DNA from: DAIOHQ01 sp036744635
GTDB lineage: Bacteria > Planctomycetota > Phycisphaerae > Tepidisphaerales > Tepidisphaeraceae
Direction: 5' to 3'
Length of the DNA: 18,830 bases
Assembly: GCA_036744635.1 (NCBI GenBank)
Contig: DAIOHQ010000079.1
Coordinates: 1 to 18,830 of the forward strand
Below the pieces are notes generated by a model. It was not told the origin of the DNA. It saw only the letters and a list, made by a program, of their open reading frames with translations, and did no database searches. Positions 6,599 to 16,100 of this stretch are shown one piece after another. The translations under genes were made by a program, and so were the position numbers. The number at the start of each line of letters is the position of its first letter. The stretch's first letter is position 1.

Positions 6599-9500
6599 TG
6601 CGGATTCGCCCCCTCGATAAACCGCGTCAGCGCCGTGTCCTGCCCATCGCTGACATGCGCCACGCGCAGGCCATCCAATTCCAGCAATCCGCTCATGCCG
6701 TTGATTGAGATAATCACATCCACATCCGAAGTCGCCGGCACCGGCAGCTTCACCGCCGCCTTCATCCACTGCCCGAAGGTGCGGTCGATCTGCGCCACGC
6801 CCGTGCCGACTTTCGTGCCATCGGCGGCCATCAGATCCACATTCATGCTGCGCTGCTCGTAATGAATCGGGTTGGCGAGCTGATCGCGATACCACAGTTC
6901 CACCCACAAACTTCCTTCGCTCGGAATATTTTGTACCGCCGCCAGCCGAATCTGAACATTCTGCGGGTTGCGCGCATCCACAAACACAGTACGCAAGCCA
7001 TCGATCCCCGTTGACGGACGAACCCGCAGCGCCCCCGCATCGGTGGTGGTCAGCGGCGGCAAGGGCGCATCCGAAGCCTCAAAGCCGCAGGAATAATCCT
7101 TGAACAATGGCTCTTTCCCCGCCGCGCTGGCCGCCGTCAGGCGCGCCTCAATCCCCGCCCGATACTGCTGCAACTTGCGCTGCGCAAAGAAATCCGGATA
7201 GCTCTCCTGCAGCGTCGATACCCACTTCATCGCGTTGGCGTAGTCGCCCATGCGGTAATAGACATCGGCCGTCCCATACACAGCGCTTGCCCGAAAGCTC
7301 GACCACTGCCGCAGGTGCAGCAAGACTTCATAATCCCGCAGCGCCTCCTCAAGCTGTCCCGCATTTCGCTCCGATTCCGCCCGCAGGAAACGGTAAAGCC
7401 CTTCGATCTTCTGTTCGGGAAACTCCATCTCGATCTTCTGCAGCAGCCGGGCGGTCTGCCGAATATTGCCCTCCTTCAACTGCTGCTCGGCCACCCGCAG
7501 CAGCGCCCCGCGCTTCACCGGCTCGCCGGTGCTCTCTCCCGCCTGCCCGACCGCTCCCAAGCCGCGCGCCATGCGATAACATTCCGCCGCCTTGGGAAGC
7601 TGCCCGGCGTCGGCGTACAGATCTCCCCACTCCACCGCCGCCTGCCGCACCACCGGATGGCGCAGCCTGCGGTTTTCTTCGATAATCTGCTCGAACAGCT
7701 TTCCCGCCGCCGGAAAATCCTTGAGAGCATCGCGGTTCACCTCCGCCGCCGCCAAAAGCACCCGCGCCCGCAATGTGCGCACCTGCGCCACCTCCGCCAG
7801 CGCCGGCTCTACCAGCTTCAGCGCCTCCTCGCCCCGCCCCTGCCGCGCAATGGCCTGCATCAATGCGCCATAGAGTTCCGCGCGGTACGCCAGGTCCACG
7901 TCCTTATGTTCCAGCAATGCCCTGCACACTTTCTCCATCACTGCCCAGCGCGTCGGCTGCTGGCAGCGCTGCAGAAACTGCAGCGCGTCGTTCAGCTTCA
8001 GCACATCGAGCTTTGCAACTTCCATCGCCGCCAGGGCTTCCACTGCCTTGCCCAATCCCAATGGGCTGGTCTGCGCCACTCCCGGCCACATGTGGCAGCG
8101 CCGTTTGAAAGGCGGAAGCTTCGGATGTGACTGCAGTGAAATCTCGTAATCCCCATCTCCAAAAAATACATGCGTCGGCGTCAAGCCGTGTGCCTCGGTG
8201 CCGTCGCCGAAGTTCCAGAGCAGCGCATCGGGTGAGATGTCGCGTCCGGCCGCGCCAAACAGCGCCAGATCCAGCGTCACGCCATCGGATGCCAGCGCAT
8301 CATCGATGCCATATTCGAACGTCGCCACCGCCGCCCCGTCGAACGCCTCCACCCGCGCCGGCACCGCGATCAGGGCCTGCGGCAGGTTCTTGCGCGTCAC
8401 GTATTCCCAGTGCCGCGCCCCCGGCTGCAGCCACATCAACCCGCACATGCCCTGCGCCCCCGGCGAGTTGCCCATCACGTGGTAGACTTCGATTGGATGG
8501 ATGCCGGCGTCGAGCTGAATGGTCGATCCCACCTTGAACACCTGGATCGGCGTCGCCCCCAGCGCCGTATTCGAGCCCGTGCGCGAATAGACGCGATAGC
8601 CGTCGATGAAGATGAACGCCGCGTCATCGCCGTTGGCGTAGAAGTTGTAGACGCCCGGCCGATCCACCTTGAGAAATCCCCGGTACGCGGCCGCGAAATT
8701 GCGCGGATCGTTCTGGCGGAACGGATTGACGTTCTGCATCACCTCGCCGACGATCGCGTTGCCGATCACCGTCTCCGATTTCTTCAACCCCTCGGCCACC
8801 ACCGCCCAACTGCTCAATTCATCGCCCGCCCATTGCCGAAACTCCGCCGTCAGCCCTTCCTGATAGACGCGCGGATCGGCGTCGCCGGCCATCTTCATAA
8901 AAACGTCATACTTCGCCTGGGCATCGACGGCCGCCTTCTCGGCGGAGGTGCGGGCCGCCGCCGCCGAAGTTTCCGCCGCCCCCATCTTTGCCCTGGCGTT
9001 GGTGATTGCGGCGTCGGTTGTCATCTTCAGCGCAGTCGCCTCCCCAACCCGCTTCTTTGCCTCCGCCAGCGAGTGATTGGATTGCTTCAACGTCGCCGTA
9101 AGCAGCGCCAGCGCCTGATCCGCGCTCGCCTTGGCCGCGGCACTGGGCGCGGCCGCAAGCCGCGCCGCCTCGGCCGCGTCTTCGGCGGCTTTCATCGCCC
9201 CTTCCTTCTCCTTTGCCGCCGCGTCGAGCGCCCCTGCCTTGGCGTCGTTCGCCTTCGTCGCCGCATCCGCTGTCTGGCGCGCCTCGGCCGCGGCCTTGGC
9301 GGCCTCCTTCGCGGCGGCGGTTTTCTCCCGCGCCGTCTTTTGCAGCGGCGCCAGTGCCGCCGTCGCCTGCGCGGCCGCTTCCTGTGCCGCGGCCAGTTTG
9401 CTGGTTGTCGCCGTCACCGCCGCCTCACGTTCCGGCAGCAGCTTGGCCCACTCCGCCAGTTCCGCCGCGGCTGCCGTCGAGGTGATCGCCCCCTTGCTGA

Positions 9501-11196
9501 CCGTCTCATTGAGATCGCGCAGCTCCGCAGCACGGTCGGCGGCCGCCTTCGAGGCCGTCATCTTCGCCGCCATCGTCGCATCCGCGGCGGCTTTGGCCTC
9601 CGCAACCTTCTGATCGAGCGCTGGATTCGCCGCCGGCGCATCCGGGTTCGACGCATACACCCAGTACCAGCGGTCATCGCCGTTGCGCCGAAACTGCAGA
9701 ATCGTGTCGCCGCGCGGATCGTGCGACAGCACCGCCGCCGCCAGCGTGTTTCCATCCGCCGTCTGCACCAGCACGTCGCTGCCATCGGATTTCAGCCAGC
9801 CTCCGCTGGGAATTTTCACGATGATTGTCTTTGATGGCGATTGCCGCATGTCCCCGCCGAGCACGTCAATCGGATAGCGCACCCGATATCCGGAAACCCA
9901 CGGTGGATTGGGCGCCGGCTCCACAGGTTCTTCCACCTGCTCAAACGCCAGCCCCCCCTGCCGCACCGCCCGCGCGGGCTCTTTGGCCGGCGGCAAGGGG
10001 GGCACCAGCGAGGTTTCATACACCACCTGATAGTTCCCGATCGGCAAGGTGGACAGGTCCCACCGCGCCAGCGCCGACTCCCCTGCCTTCATCGCCTTTC
10101 CCACCCGCCCGCTCGCGTACACCTCCTCCTTCCCCTCCGCCCCCTCCGCGTCGCGGTAATACACCTTGATCCCCGCCGTCGCCGTCTGCTCCTTCACCGC
10201 GTGCATCACCACCCCCGCCGCCTTGAGCGACCGCAAATCCTTCACGTCCAGCCAGCGGTTCAATTCGCTGAACTGGTGTTCCGAACCGGACCCCGGCGGC
10301 AACAAAAGCACGCTGTCCCGCGCCGGCGCATCGTCAAAAACGATCTGCCCGTACTTGCCCGGATCGAACCCGTACATCAATCCTTTGGTCCAAGCCATCG
10401 CGCTCTTGAACCCGTTGCCATCATCATCGTTGATGCTGAAGTTGAACCCACAGCGCCCCAGCAGATAAGGGGAGCAAAACGGCAACTGCTCCCACGACAG
10501 AAACCACTCGTAAACATATCCCGAAGGGGGGCCAGCGCGCTTGGCGAACTGCACGTTGCGCTCTTCCAGCTTTCCTTCATACGCGCCATTGCCGCCCCCG
10601 CGCCCCCCTCCCGCCGCGTGGCGCTGGCCATAAAATCCGATCACCGCCCCCTGACTGTCGCGGCCGATGACGTAGTTCGTGTCCTGATTGCAATACTTGC
10701 TCTCGCGCCCGTTCAGCAGCGTGTCGAACACGATCTGACACGCATCCGACTGCCACAGCGACTGGCTCTTCAGCAGGCGATCCCCTTCCACCACCACGTC
10801 ATCATCCACGTCCAGCGCGAAGTACATCCCTTTGTCATCCCACAGCATCTTCATCGACCCCATCAGGTCGCGCTGCCCGTTCCATACGCCCCCGCGCACA
10901 AATTCGCGCTTGTCGAGCGTGATGGCCGGGATATCTTTCCATTCATCGAGCTTGCCGTCGATCACCGGCGGCTTGCCGGCCCGCTTCACGTGATATTCCG
11001 GGGAAACATCGTGCCGGATCGGCGTGACCGCCTCCAGCGTCTGCACCGTTCCACTCAGCGCAATCACCTCCCCCCGCGCGGCAGACACCGCGCATGCGCC
11101 CAGCAGCAGCGCAATAAAAAGCAGGGTGGGCGTACTCGCCCACCGCGCGGAACCGGTGGGCGAGTGCGCCCATCCTGCTTGTCTCAGAGCTGCCAT
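6595..11196 (-). CDS. Large secreted multi-domain protein: CBM9-like, coiled coil, PA14, PKD, TPR
   Basis: A 1533-aa exported protein. The signal core is at about 25-38; LGAC at 32-35 fits a lipobox, so it may be a lipoprotein. Domains in order: a CBM9-like sugar-binding domain at about 66-289 (PPVIDGKLDEW, MYFALDVDDDV, NFSINDDDG); an unassigned beta-rich part to about 525; an Ala/Lys/Glu-rich coiled coil at about 525-765; a PA14 domain at about 775-935 (GVYNFYANGDDAAFIFIDGYRV); a PKD-like domain near 990-1022 (WNFGDGTEAHGLTPTHVF); TPR-like helices at about 1050-1350; and a terminal jelly-roll-like domain at about 1365-1520. This suggests binding to surface or environmental polysaccharide plus protein-protein docking. 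No enzyme motif is seen. The start ATG 11196 directly abuts the preceding TAG, and the stop overlaps the next start as ATGA. Residues about 6-25 are encoded by a palindromic repeat. Domain limits are approximate. Confidence 0.88.
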   Translation of the reverse strand: MAALRQAGWAHSPTGSARWASTPTLLFIALLLGACAVSAARGEVIALSGTVQTLEAVTPIRHDVSPEYHVKRAGKPPVIDGKLDEWKDIPAITLDKREFVRGGVWNGQRDLMGSMKMLWDDKGMYFALDVDDDVVVEGDRLLKSQSLWQSDACQIVFDTLLNGRESKYCNQDTNYVIGRDSQGAVIGFYGQRHAAGGGRGGGNGAYEGKLEERNVQFAKRAGPPSGYVYEWFLSWEQLPFCSPYLLGRCGFNFSINDDDGNGFKSAMAWTKGLMYGFDPGKYGQIVFDDAPARDSVLLLPPGSGSEHQFSELNRWLDVKDLRSLKAAGVVMHAVKEQTATAGIKVYYRDAEGAEGKEEVYASGRVGKAMKAGESALARWDLSTLPIGNYQVVYETSLVPPLPPAKEPARAVRQGGLAFEQVEEPVEPAPNPPWVSGYRVRYPIDVLGGDMRQSPSKTIIVKIPSGGWLKSDGSDVLVQTADGNTLAAAVLSHDPRGDTILQFRRNGDDRWYWVYASNPDAPAANPALDQKVAEAKAAADATMAAKMTASKAAADRAAELRDLNETVSKGAITSTAAAAELAEWAKLLPEREAAVTATTSKLAAAQEAAAQATAALAPLQKTAREKTAAAKEAAKAAAEARQTADAATKANDAKAGALDAAAKEKEGAMKAAEDAAEAARLAAAPSAAAKASADQALALLTATLKQSNHSLAEAKKRVGEATALKMTTDAAITNARAKMGAAETSAAAARTSAEKAAVDAQAKYDVFMKMAGDADPRVYQEGLTAEFRQWAGDELSSWAVVAEGLKKSETVIGNAIVGEVMQNVNPFRQNDPRNFAAAYRGFLKVDRPGVYNFYANGDDAAFIFIDGYRVYSRTGSNTALGATPIQVFKVGSTIQLDAGIHPIEVYHVMGNSPGAQGMCGLMWLQPGARHWEYVTRKNLPQALIAVPARVEAFDGAAVATFEYGIDDALASDGVTLDLALFGAAGRDISPDALLWNFGDGTEAHGLTPTHVFFGDGDYEISLQSHPKLPPFKRRCHMWPGVAQTSPLGLGKAVEALAAMEVAKLDVLKLNDALQFLQRCQQPTRWAVMEKVCRALLEHKDVDLAYRAELYGALMQAIARQGRGEEALKLVEPALAEVAQVRTLRARVLLAAAEVNRDALKDFPAAGKLFEQIIEENRRLRHPVVRQAAVEWGDLYADAGQLPKAAECYRMARGLGAVGQAGESTGEPVKRGALLRVAEQQLKEGNIRQTARLLQKIEMEFPEQKIEGLYRFLRAESERNAGQLEEALRDYEVLLHLRQWSSFRASAVYGTADVYYRMGDYANAMKWVSTLQESYPDFFAQRKLQQYRAGIEARLTAASAAGKEPLFKDYSCGFEASDAPLPPLTTTDAGALRVRPSTGIDGLRTVFVDARNPQNVQIRLAAVQNIPSEGSLWVELWYRDQLANPIHYEQRSMNVDLMAADGTKVGTGVAQIDRTFGQWMKAAVKLPVPATSDVDVIISINGMSGLLELDGLRVAHVSDGQDTALTRFIEGANPQ
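11119..11180. repeat. Longest GTAGGGTGGGCG-type palindrome, in the signal region of the 1533-aa protein
   Basis: Positions 11119-11145 pair with 11154-11180 over 27 positions, with two G·T-type differences and an 8-nt loop. One outer pair is C·G here (11122 with 11177) where the copy at 1061 has T·A (1063 with 1116), a compensatory change. It is translated as AGWAHSPT, a short linker, then RWASTPTL, in the same frame as the copy at 4856, and the hydrophobic core follows immediately. Confidence 0.9.
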
Positions 11197-11922
11197 CTAT
11201 TTCTCGCTCTTAGGCTCATACGTGATCCGCAGCCGCCACGAACCGGGAATGGGGTTCCAAAGCGGCGAGGCCAGAATTACTATCGTGCCTGGATCTTCCA
11301 CGGTGAATATCCAGCCATTGTTTTTGGCCGCCCCGCTGTACCACATTTCCACGTCTTCAGTAACGTTGATCGTCACCTGGCCCGCCTGCACGATGCGCGG
11401 AATATCGGTGGGCGCAGCAGCGCGGTCGCTGCCGATTCCGCCCGCGCCCGGCTTTGCCCAGTTCACCTTCTCCGGCCGCGCCGAACGATATGCGTAACAC
11501 ACCCCCGGACCCCAGTCCGCAAGCATGCGCCACAGGTAAAATCGAGGCTCCGTTCCCCCGATATTCGTCGCCGGAACAATCAGCTCCGCATACACGATCT
11601 GATTGCCCGCCGGCACCTTGTCCAATGCGTAGCGCACCAGAAATCGCACCTGCGGCGTCAGCGCAACCTGCCCGTTGCTGAACGCCGCCGTTGGCCCTTC
11701 GCCAAATGCCAGACTCTGTCGCGGCGCCGCCTCCGCGATGCCGCCGATCTGGTCGAAATCATGGAAATCAAGGAAAATGGTGCGCCCTTGCGCCCCCGCC
11801 GCCGCGAGCAGGAGCAGCCACGCGGCGAGGGAGGCACGAAGGCAGGAGGCAGGAAGGCACGAAGTGAATACTTCCGCATCCCTTCGTGCCTGTGTGCCTT
11901 CGTGCCTGTGTGCCTTCCTCAT
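11197..11922 (-). CDS. Secreted DNRLRE-domain protein
   Basis: A 241-aa exported protein with signal core LAAWLLLLAAAG at about 32-43. Residues about 75-237 match the DNRLRE (CBM96-like) pattern: FLVRYALDKVPAGNQIVYAEL, then a W-x-PGVCYAYRS block, NWAKPGAGGIGSDRAAAPTD, VEMWYSGAAKNNGWIF, and the closing SPLWNPIPGSWRLRITY. The family is a beta-sandwich found in secreted carbohydrate-associated proteins; no catalytic role is implied. The start ATG 11922 overlaps the upstream stop (ATGA) and has GGAG eight nt before it, and the stop TAG directly abuts the next ATG. The first roughly 31 residues (KAHRHEGTQARRD, then a Cys/Ala/Leu stretch) come from a CGTGCCTGTGTGCCTT-type repeat, so the n-region is again repeat-derived, here from a different family. 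Confidence 0.85.
   Translation of the reverse strand: MRKAHRHEGTQARRDAEVFTSCLPASCLRASLAAWLLLLAAAGAQGRTIFLDFHDFDQIGGIAEAAPRQSLAFGEGPTAAFSNGQVALTPQVRFLVRYALDKVPAGNQIVYAELIVPATNIGGTEPRFYLWRMLADWGPGVCYAYRSARPEKVNWAKPGAGGIGSDRAAAPTDIPRIVQAGQVTINVTEDVEMWYSGAAKNNGWIFTVEDPGTIVILASPLWNPIPGSWRLRITYEPKSEK
11832..11918. repeat. CGTGCCTGTGTGCCTT tandem and inverted repeat inside the DNRLRE gene
   Basis: Two exact 16-bp tandem units, CGTGCCTGTGTGCCTT, lie at 11885-11900 and 11901-11916. An opposing arm (11832-11864) carries AGGCACGAAG and related units. A 16-bp unit at 18746-18761 differs by one base, and the 15-mer AAGGCACGAAGTGAA (11854-11868) recurs inverted at 18731-18745. It codes for the N-terminus of the DNRLRE protein. 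Confidence 0.85.
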
Positions 11923-13136
11923 GGATTCTTCTCCACGGCGACGTACAACCGGTCATGTTTTCGAGAATATCCGACCGCGCGCGTGAGCGAACTGCTCAAC
12001 GTGATCGATTCCAGAAGTTGCGTGATTCTTCCTTCACCATCCAGCCCCAGGATATGCACCGCATTCACCGCCCCAACCGCCATGCGATTGGCCTTACCCA
12101 GCATGATCGCCGGCGCGGATTCAAACGGTATGGCGTTAAATCCCAGCCGTTGCGGAAGTCCCGTTGGATACCCATCCACCTGGTCCATCGAATAAACCCA
12201 TCCCTGTCCCTGTGTCACCGCCAAAACCCGCGGAAACGCGGGATCCCCGGCGATAAAGACATTGCCGGTTTCATTGCCCGGCAGCGTTACGCTCCCCAGC
12301 GCCCCGCGCCGGTTCTCAATATCCCACAGCTCCAGCCCATACGTCCGGGCGAACATGAGCAAATTCTTGTTGATCGCAATGAACCCCATCCCCGTCGTCG
12401 GAGCGTCGATGAATACCGGCTTGACCTCAACCCCGGCGGCATCGGCGACTCCCGACTCGGCCGCCCTTGGCATGCCCTTCTCATCGAGATCGAAGTAACC
12501 AATCCCACCACTGCCATTGGCGGGATTGCGCAGGTGCGGCACGAAGAGCCGCTCGCCTTTGGGCCCATCCAGCGCCAGGCTGGCATACGCCGTTCCATTG
12601 ATACACTTGTCACCCGGGCAGAAAGCTCCCTTTTGCGTCAACTTTCCGCCATCGATGGAAAAAACCAGAACGTGATTCAGCTCGGCGTACGCCGAAAATG
12701 ATTCCGGTCTGTTCGCCTGGGCCGAGTCGATATCATGCCAGATATATGCCAGCGGCAGCTTCGGGTGAAACGCCACGCAGAGGGCGCAATGTCTGAACTG
12801 CTTCAACGACTCCGGCCACGGCAGGCGAATCCGCTGTGGCTCACCGGCGACAATCTCTCCATCGCCATCAAGGCCATACACCGAAAGATGATACGCCTCG
12901 ACGCCCTGTTGCGCCACGATCACGATGCCGTCGCGGTCGCTCTCGCCCAGCCACAGCGCTCCCGGTGCCAGGATCTTCACCAGCCGTGCCGCGGCTGCAG
13001 GAATGGTCGTCGGCCCGGTCGCCGGCGCATCGGCGCGCACCGCTGCCCCCGGAAAAAGCAGCGATGCAAAGGCAATCGCCCTCATCCCCCAGCCCAAAAT
13101 CCAACCCGCCCAATGGGCGCCCGAATCCAAAATCAC
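11919..13136 (-). CDS. Secreted beta-propeller-like protein (lactonase/YVTN type)
   Basis: A 405-aa protein with repeated four-stranded patterns such as GIVIVAQQGVEAYHLSVYGLDGDGEI, LNHVLVFSIDGGKL, GGIGYFDLDEKGM, GLELWDIENRRGALGSVTL and HDRLYVAV. These fit a seven-bladed propeller of the lactonase/YVTN kind. No catalytic residues can be assigned, so a structural or binding role is just as likely. A signal peptide starts near residue 18 (MRAIAFASLLFPGAAVRADA). The GTG start at 13136 overlaps the stop of the preceding gene as GTGA, which favours it; ATG 13085 would give a more usual signal peptide and remains possible. A G-run (GGGGGG) lies upstream of the GTG. Its stop overlaps the DNRLRE start (ATGA). 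Unlike the four exported genes that follow, no dispersed repeat was found in its signal region. Confidence 0.65.
   Translation of the reverse strand: MILDSGAHWAGWILGWGMRAIAFASLLFPGAAVRADAPATGPTTIPAAAARLVKILAPGALWLGESDRDGIVIVAQQGVEAYHLSVYGLDGDGEIVAGEPQRIRLPWPESLKQFRHCALCVAFHPKLPLAYIWHDIDSAQANRPESFSAYAELNHVLVFSIDGGKLTQKGAFCPGDKCINGTAYASLALDGPKGERLFVPHLRNPANGSGGIGYFDLDEKGMPRAAESGVADAAGVEVKPVFIDAPTTGMGFIAINKNLLMFARTYGLELWDIENRRGALGSVTLPGNETGNVFIAGDPAFPRVLAVTQGQGWVYSMDQVDGYPTGLPQRLGFNAIPFESAPAIMLGKANRMAVGAVNAVHILGLDGEGRITQLLESITLSSSLTRAVGYSRKHDRLYVAVEKNP
11930..11934 (-). promoter_or_regulatory. Ribosome binding site of the DNRLRE gene
   Basis: GGAGA on the minus strand lies 7-8 nt before ATG 11922, inside the end of the beta-propeller gene. 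It supports the overlapping start, and hence that the repeat-encoded N-terminus is translated. Confidence 0.55.
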
Positions 13137-16100
13137 TGGACCCCCCGCTCTGACAGCCTCTCATAATACCGCTTCACCGCATCCTCATATCCCGGCGTCG
13201 CCGGCCGCGCCGCCTCATCCAGAATCCGCCCGCGCATCACCTGCTCGCGCGGCAAACTCTGCTCGTACTGCGATGATGGCCGGTCAAACACCACCACCGC
13301 CCCTTTGAGCTGGTCCAGCGTCTGCACCTGCTTGCGAAAGACATCCTCATCCGGCTTTTCTTTCAACCGATCCAGGTTGATCTTCAATTGCTCGGCAATC
13401 TCATCGAGATGATCCGTCGGCAGATACAGCTTGTCGTATTCCTTCTTGATCGCCTTGATGCGCTGGATCAACTGCTCCTGGCGGTGGTTCATGTCGCGCA
13501 TCCTGTCGGCCACCTTCGGATCCAGCGGCCTGCCCTTGCGCTCGACGATCTGGTTCACCGCCCGCGGGGCCAGCAGCTTATCGGCATATTCATCCTTCCA
13601 CTCCCCGGCGTCGTGCGTGCTGAAATGCGAATGCGGATCGTCCACCACCTTGCCTCCCACGCCGGTGGAGGCATCCTTCTGCGGGTCTTTCGACATCTTC
13701 TGCTTCAGCACCCCCTTCTGATCCGCCGCCTCCTGCTGCCCTTCCTGCACCTCATCCCGCCCGCGCCGGTTCACCGACTCATCCCCCGCTACCAGACCGT
13801 GCGACCGCGCCCCCTGCCGGCCGCTTCCCGACACCCCCCCGACATTGTTCTTGGGCGGCTTCTGATTGCCGGTCGTCGCCGTCGCCCCGGTGCTGTTGAG
13901 GCTTCCACCGGTCTTGGCCACGTCGCCCGGATCGATCGGCCCCCATCCCATGTTCAAGTTCATCGTCTCAAAGTCATCCTCAAGCTTCTCCTCCTCTTCC
14001 AGCAGGTCGCCGGCCAGGTCCTTGAGCGTATCCTTCAAGCCCGCCTCGACCGCATTCGCTTCCCGGTCGGCAAAATCGGGAAAATCCCCCGCCGCTGTCG
14101 GCTTTTTCGCCAGGGTCAGAATATCCAGGTTCTGCTCCGCCGTCGTCTGCGTCTTGCTGATGTAGGCGATGATGTCCTCGCTGAACTTCAAATCGCTGAC
14201 GTTGCTCTTGAGGGCAGCAAATTTCTTCTTCTGCTTGTCCGCCTCTTCCTGCAGCCGGGCGATGTCATTCAAGTCCAGCTTGTTTGGATCGGCCGTGATC
14301 GCATTTTTCTGATCCCCCGCCAGGAGCTGCTTGAGCCGCTTTTGCGCCTCGGCATCGCTCTTGGCAAGCTGCTGCAAGTCCGCCAGCGCCAGTTGCGCCG
14401 CCTCGGCCTTGGCCTTTTTCAGATCGTGATGAATGGCCGCCAGAATGTCTGCGGCCTGCCGCTGCACCGGCTCCGCCGCTGCCCACCCCCCCTGGCCCCC
14501 CTGTCCCACACTCTGCGCCGCCTGCTGCATCAGCGACTTCACTCCCGTCTTGTCAAAGGCTTGCGCGCCCGCCTTGAAAGCCTCCGACAGCTTCGCCCCG
14601 CTCTGCTCGGTGCGCTCCGCCATGCCCGCCAATGCCTTTTGCACCAGCCCGCACAGTTCGATCAATTTCGTCTGCCGCCGCGCCGTCGCCTGCCGCTGCA
14701 TTTCTCCGACCGCCGCGGCCGGCATCGCCGCATAGGTCTTCGACGCCTCCGCCATCCGCTGCTGGCGCTGCGCCATCATCTCGATGAACGGCAGCATGTG
14801 CGACATTTCCCAATCCTTGCGGAACTGCACGTAATGCTCCAGCATTTCCTCCAGGCTGCGCTCCGTCCGCTCCTGCGTCTGCCGCGCATCCGTCAGCGCA
14901 TTGCGCCGCTCCTGGCTCGTCGGCCGCTTCATCACCGCATCCAGGATGCGCATCGCCCGCACCATTTCCGTATCCGCCAGCATCCCCACGCTCAGCCGCA
15001 GCGACCCGGCCTCCGCCACCATCTCCCGCGCCACCCGCGCTGCCTCCTCGCGCAACGCCGTCTGCGTCTTCGTCTGTTGCGCCACCGCATCTGCAAACGC
15101 CTTGTCGTCGGCGCCGTCGCCCCCCCCTGCCGGCGCCTTCCCCGCCCACGTCCGCGCCTCCTGCGCCAGCGCCTTGTGCCCCTCGATCAGCTCGGCCAGA
15201 TCCACTTCCGAGCGCAGAATCTTTTCGTAGGTAAGCTGCAACCCCGCCCCCTCGCTGGTGATCGTCAGCGCATGAATCTCTCCGTCATTCCACGCGTTTC
15301 CCTTCAGCGGATCGGTGTCCTTCGCTCGCAATGCCAGTTCGATCTCATCTCCCTCGGCCAATCCGAGTAATCCCACCGGAAATGGATGCTCGACGGCAAA
15401 TGAAACCGCCTGTTCCCCCACCGGCCAGATTTGAAGACTCTTCCACTCTCCTGATGCAGAGGTCGCGGCCGGCTGCGTCGCCCCCCCTGCGGCCGTTCGC
15501 GCCGCCTTTCGATAAAACAGCCCCACCTCCTCCAACCCATAATCATCGGTCGCCGACACCTTCAGCGGCAGCACCGCATCCACCATCACCTCCGCCTTCA
15601 GATCCACCCCCGCCAGCTTCAGCGCCGGCGCCTTGTCCTCCACCACCCGCAACACATGTTCGCCGGTCTGAATCATCTCCCCCTTGGCGTTGCGCGATTC
15701 CAGCCGATATCCCAACGCACTTTCAAAGTCGATACTCCCGTCAAATTGCGATGCGCCGACCTGCTTCAGCGCCACTCGTGCCACCGCCGGCTGCGTCGTC
15801 GATCCATTCACACCCGGAGTCTCCAACAGCATCCATGCTTCCTTCGCCGGCTGATTCAATGTGAACGTCACCGCCGCGTGCGTTCCCCGCAGCGCCTCGA
15901 GGTCTCCGCTCTGCGCTGAAAATGCCTGGTCCGCCTGCCTGGTATATGGCGGGAAATGATAGCTTCCCTTCACCTCATCGATCGCCAGCGGCATCGGCAC
16001 ATCGATGTGGTAATACCGGCTGGTGAAATCCCCGCCGCGCACCGCATAGTCCAGCGAGCGCTGAATCGACTGCACCGTATACACCGCCGTGTGGGATGCC

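Noticed and set aside
6599..6907. N-terminal extension of the beta-helix gene into the preceding gene
   Set aside because: The added stretch is Gly/Arg/Ala-rich shadow sequence of the 1533-aa gene's end, whereas ATG 6598 gives a signal peptide and an ATGA overlap.
11885..11916. Tandem 16-bp units as a CRISPR fragment
   Set aside because: The units abut without spacers, there are only two, and they are coding.
9841..12195. Very long open frames on the plus strand opposite the operon (also 13388-15370, 3276-4859, 8410-9834)
   Set aside because: They lie antisense to genes with clear domains and signal peptides. Their Arg/His/Leu-rich translations are what the complement of high-GC3 coding DNA gives.
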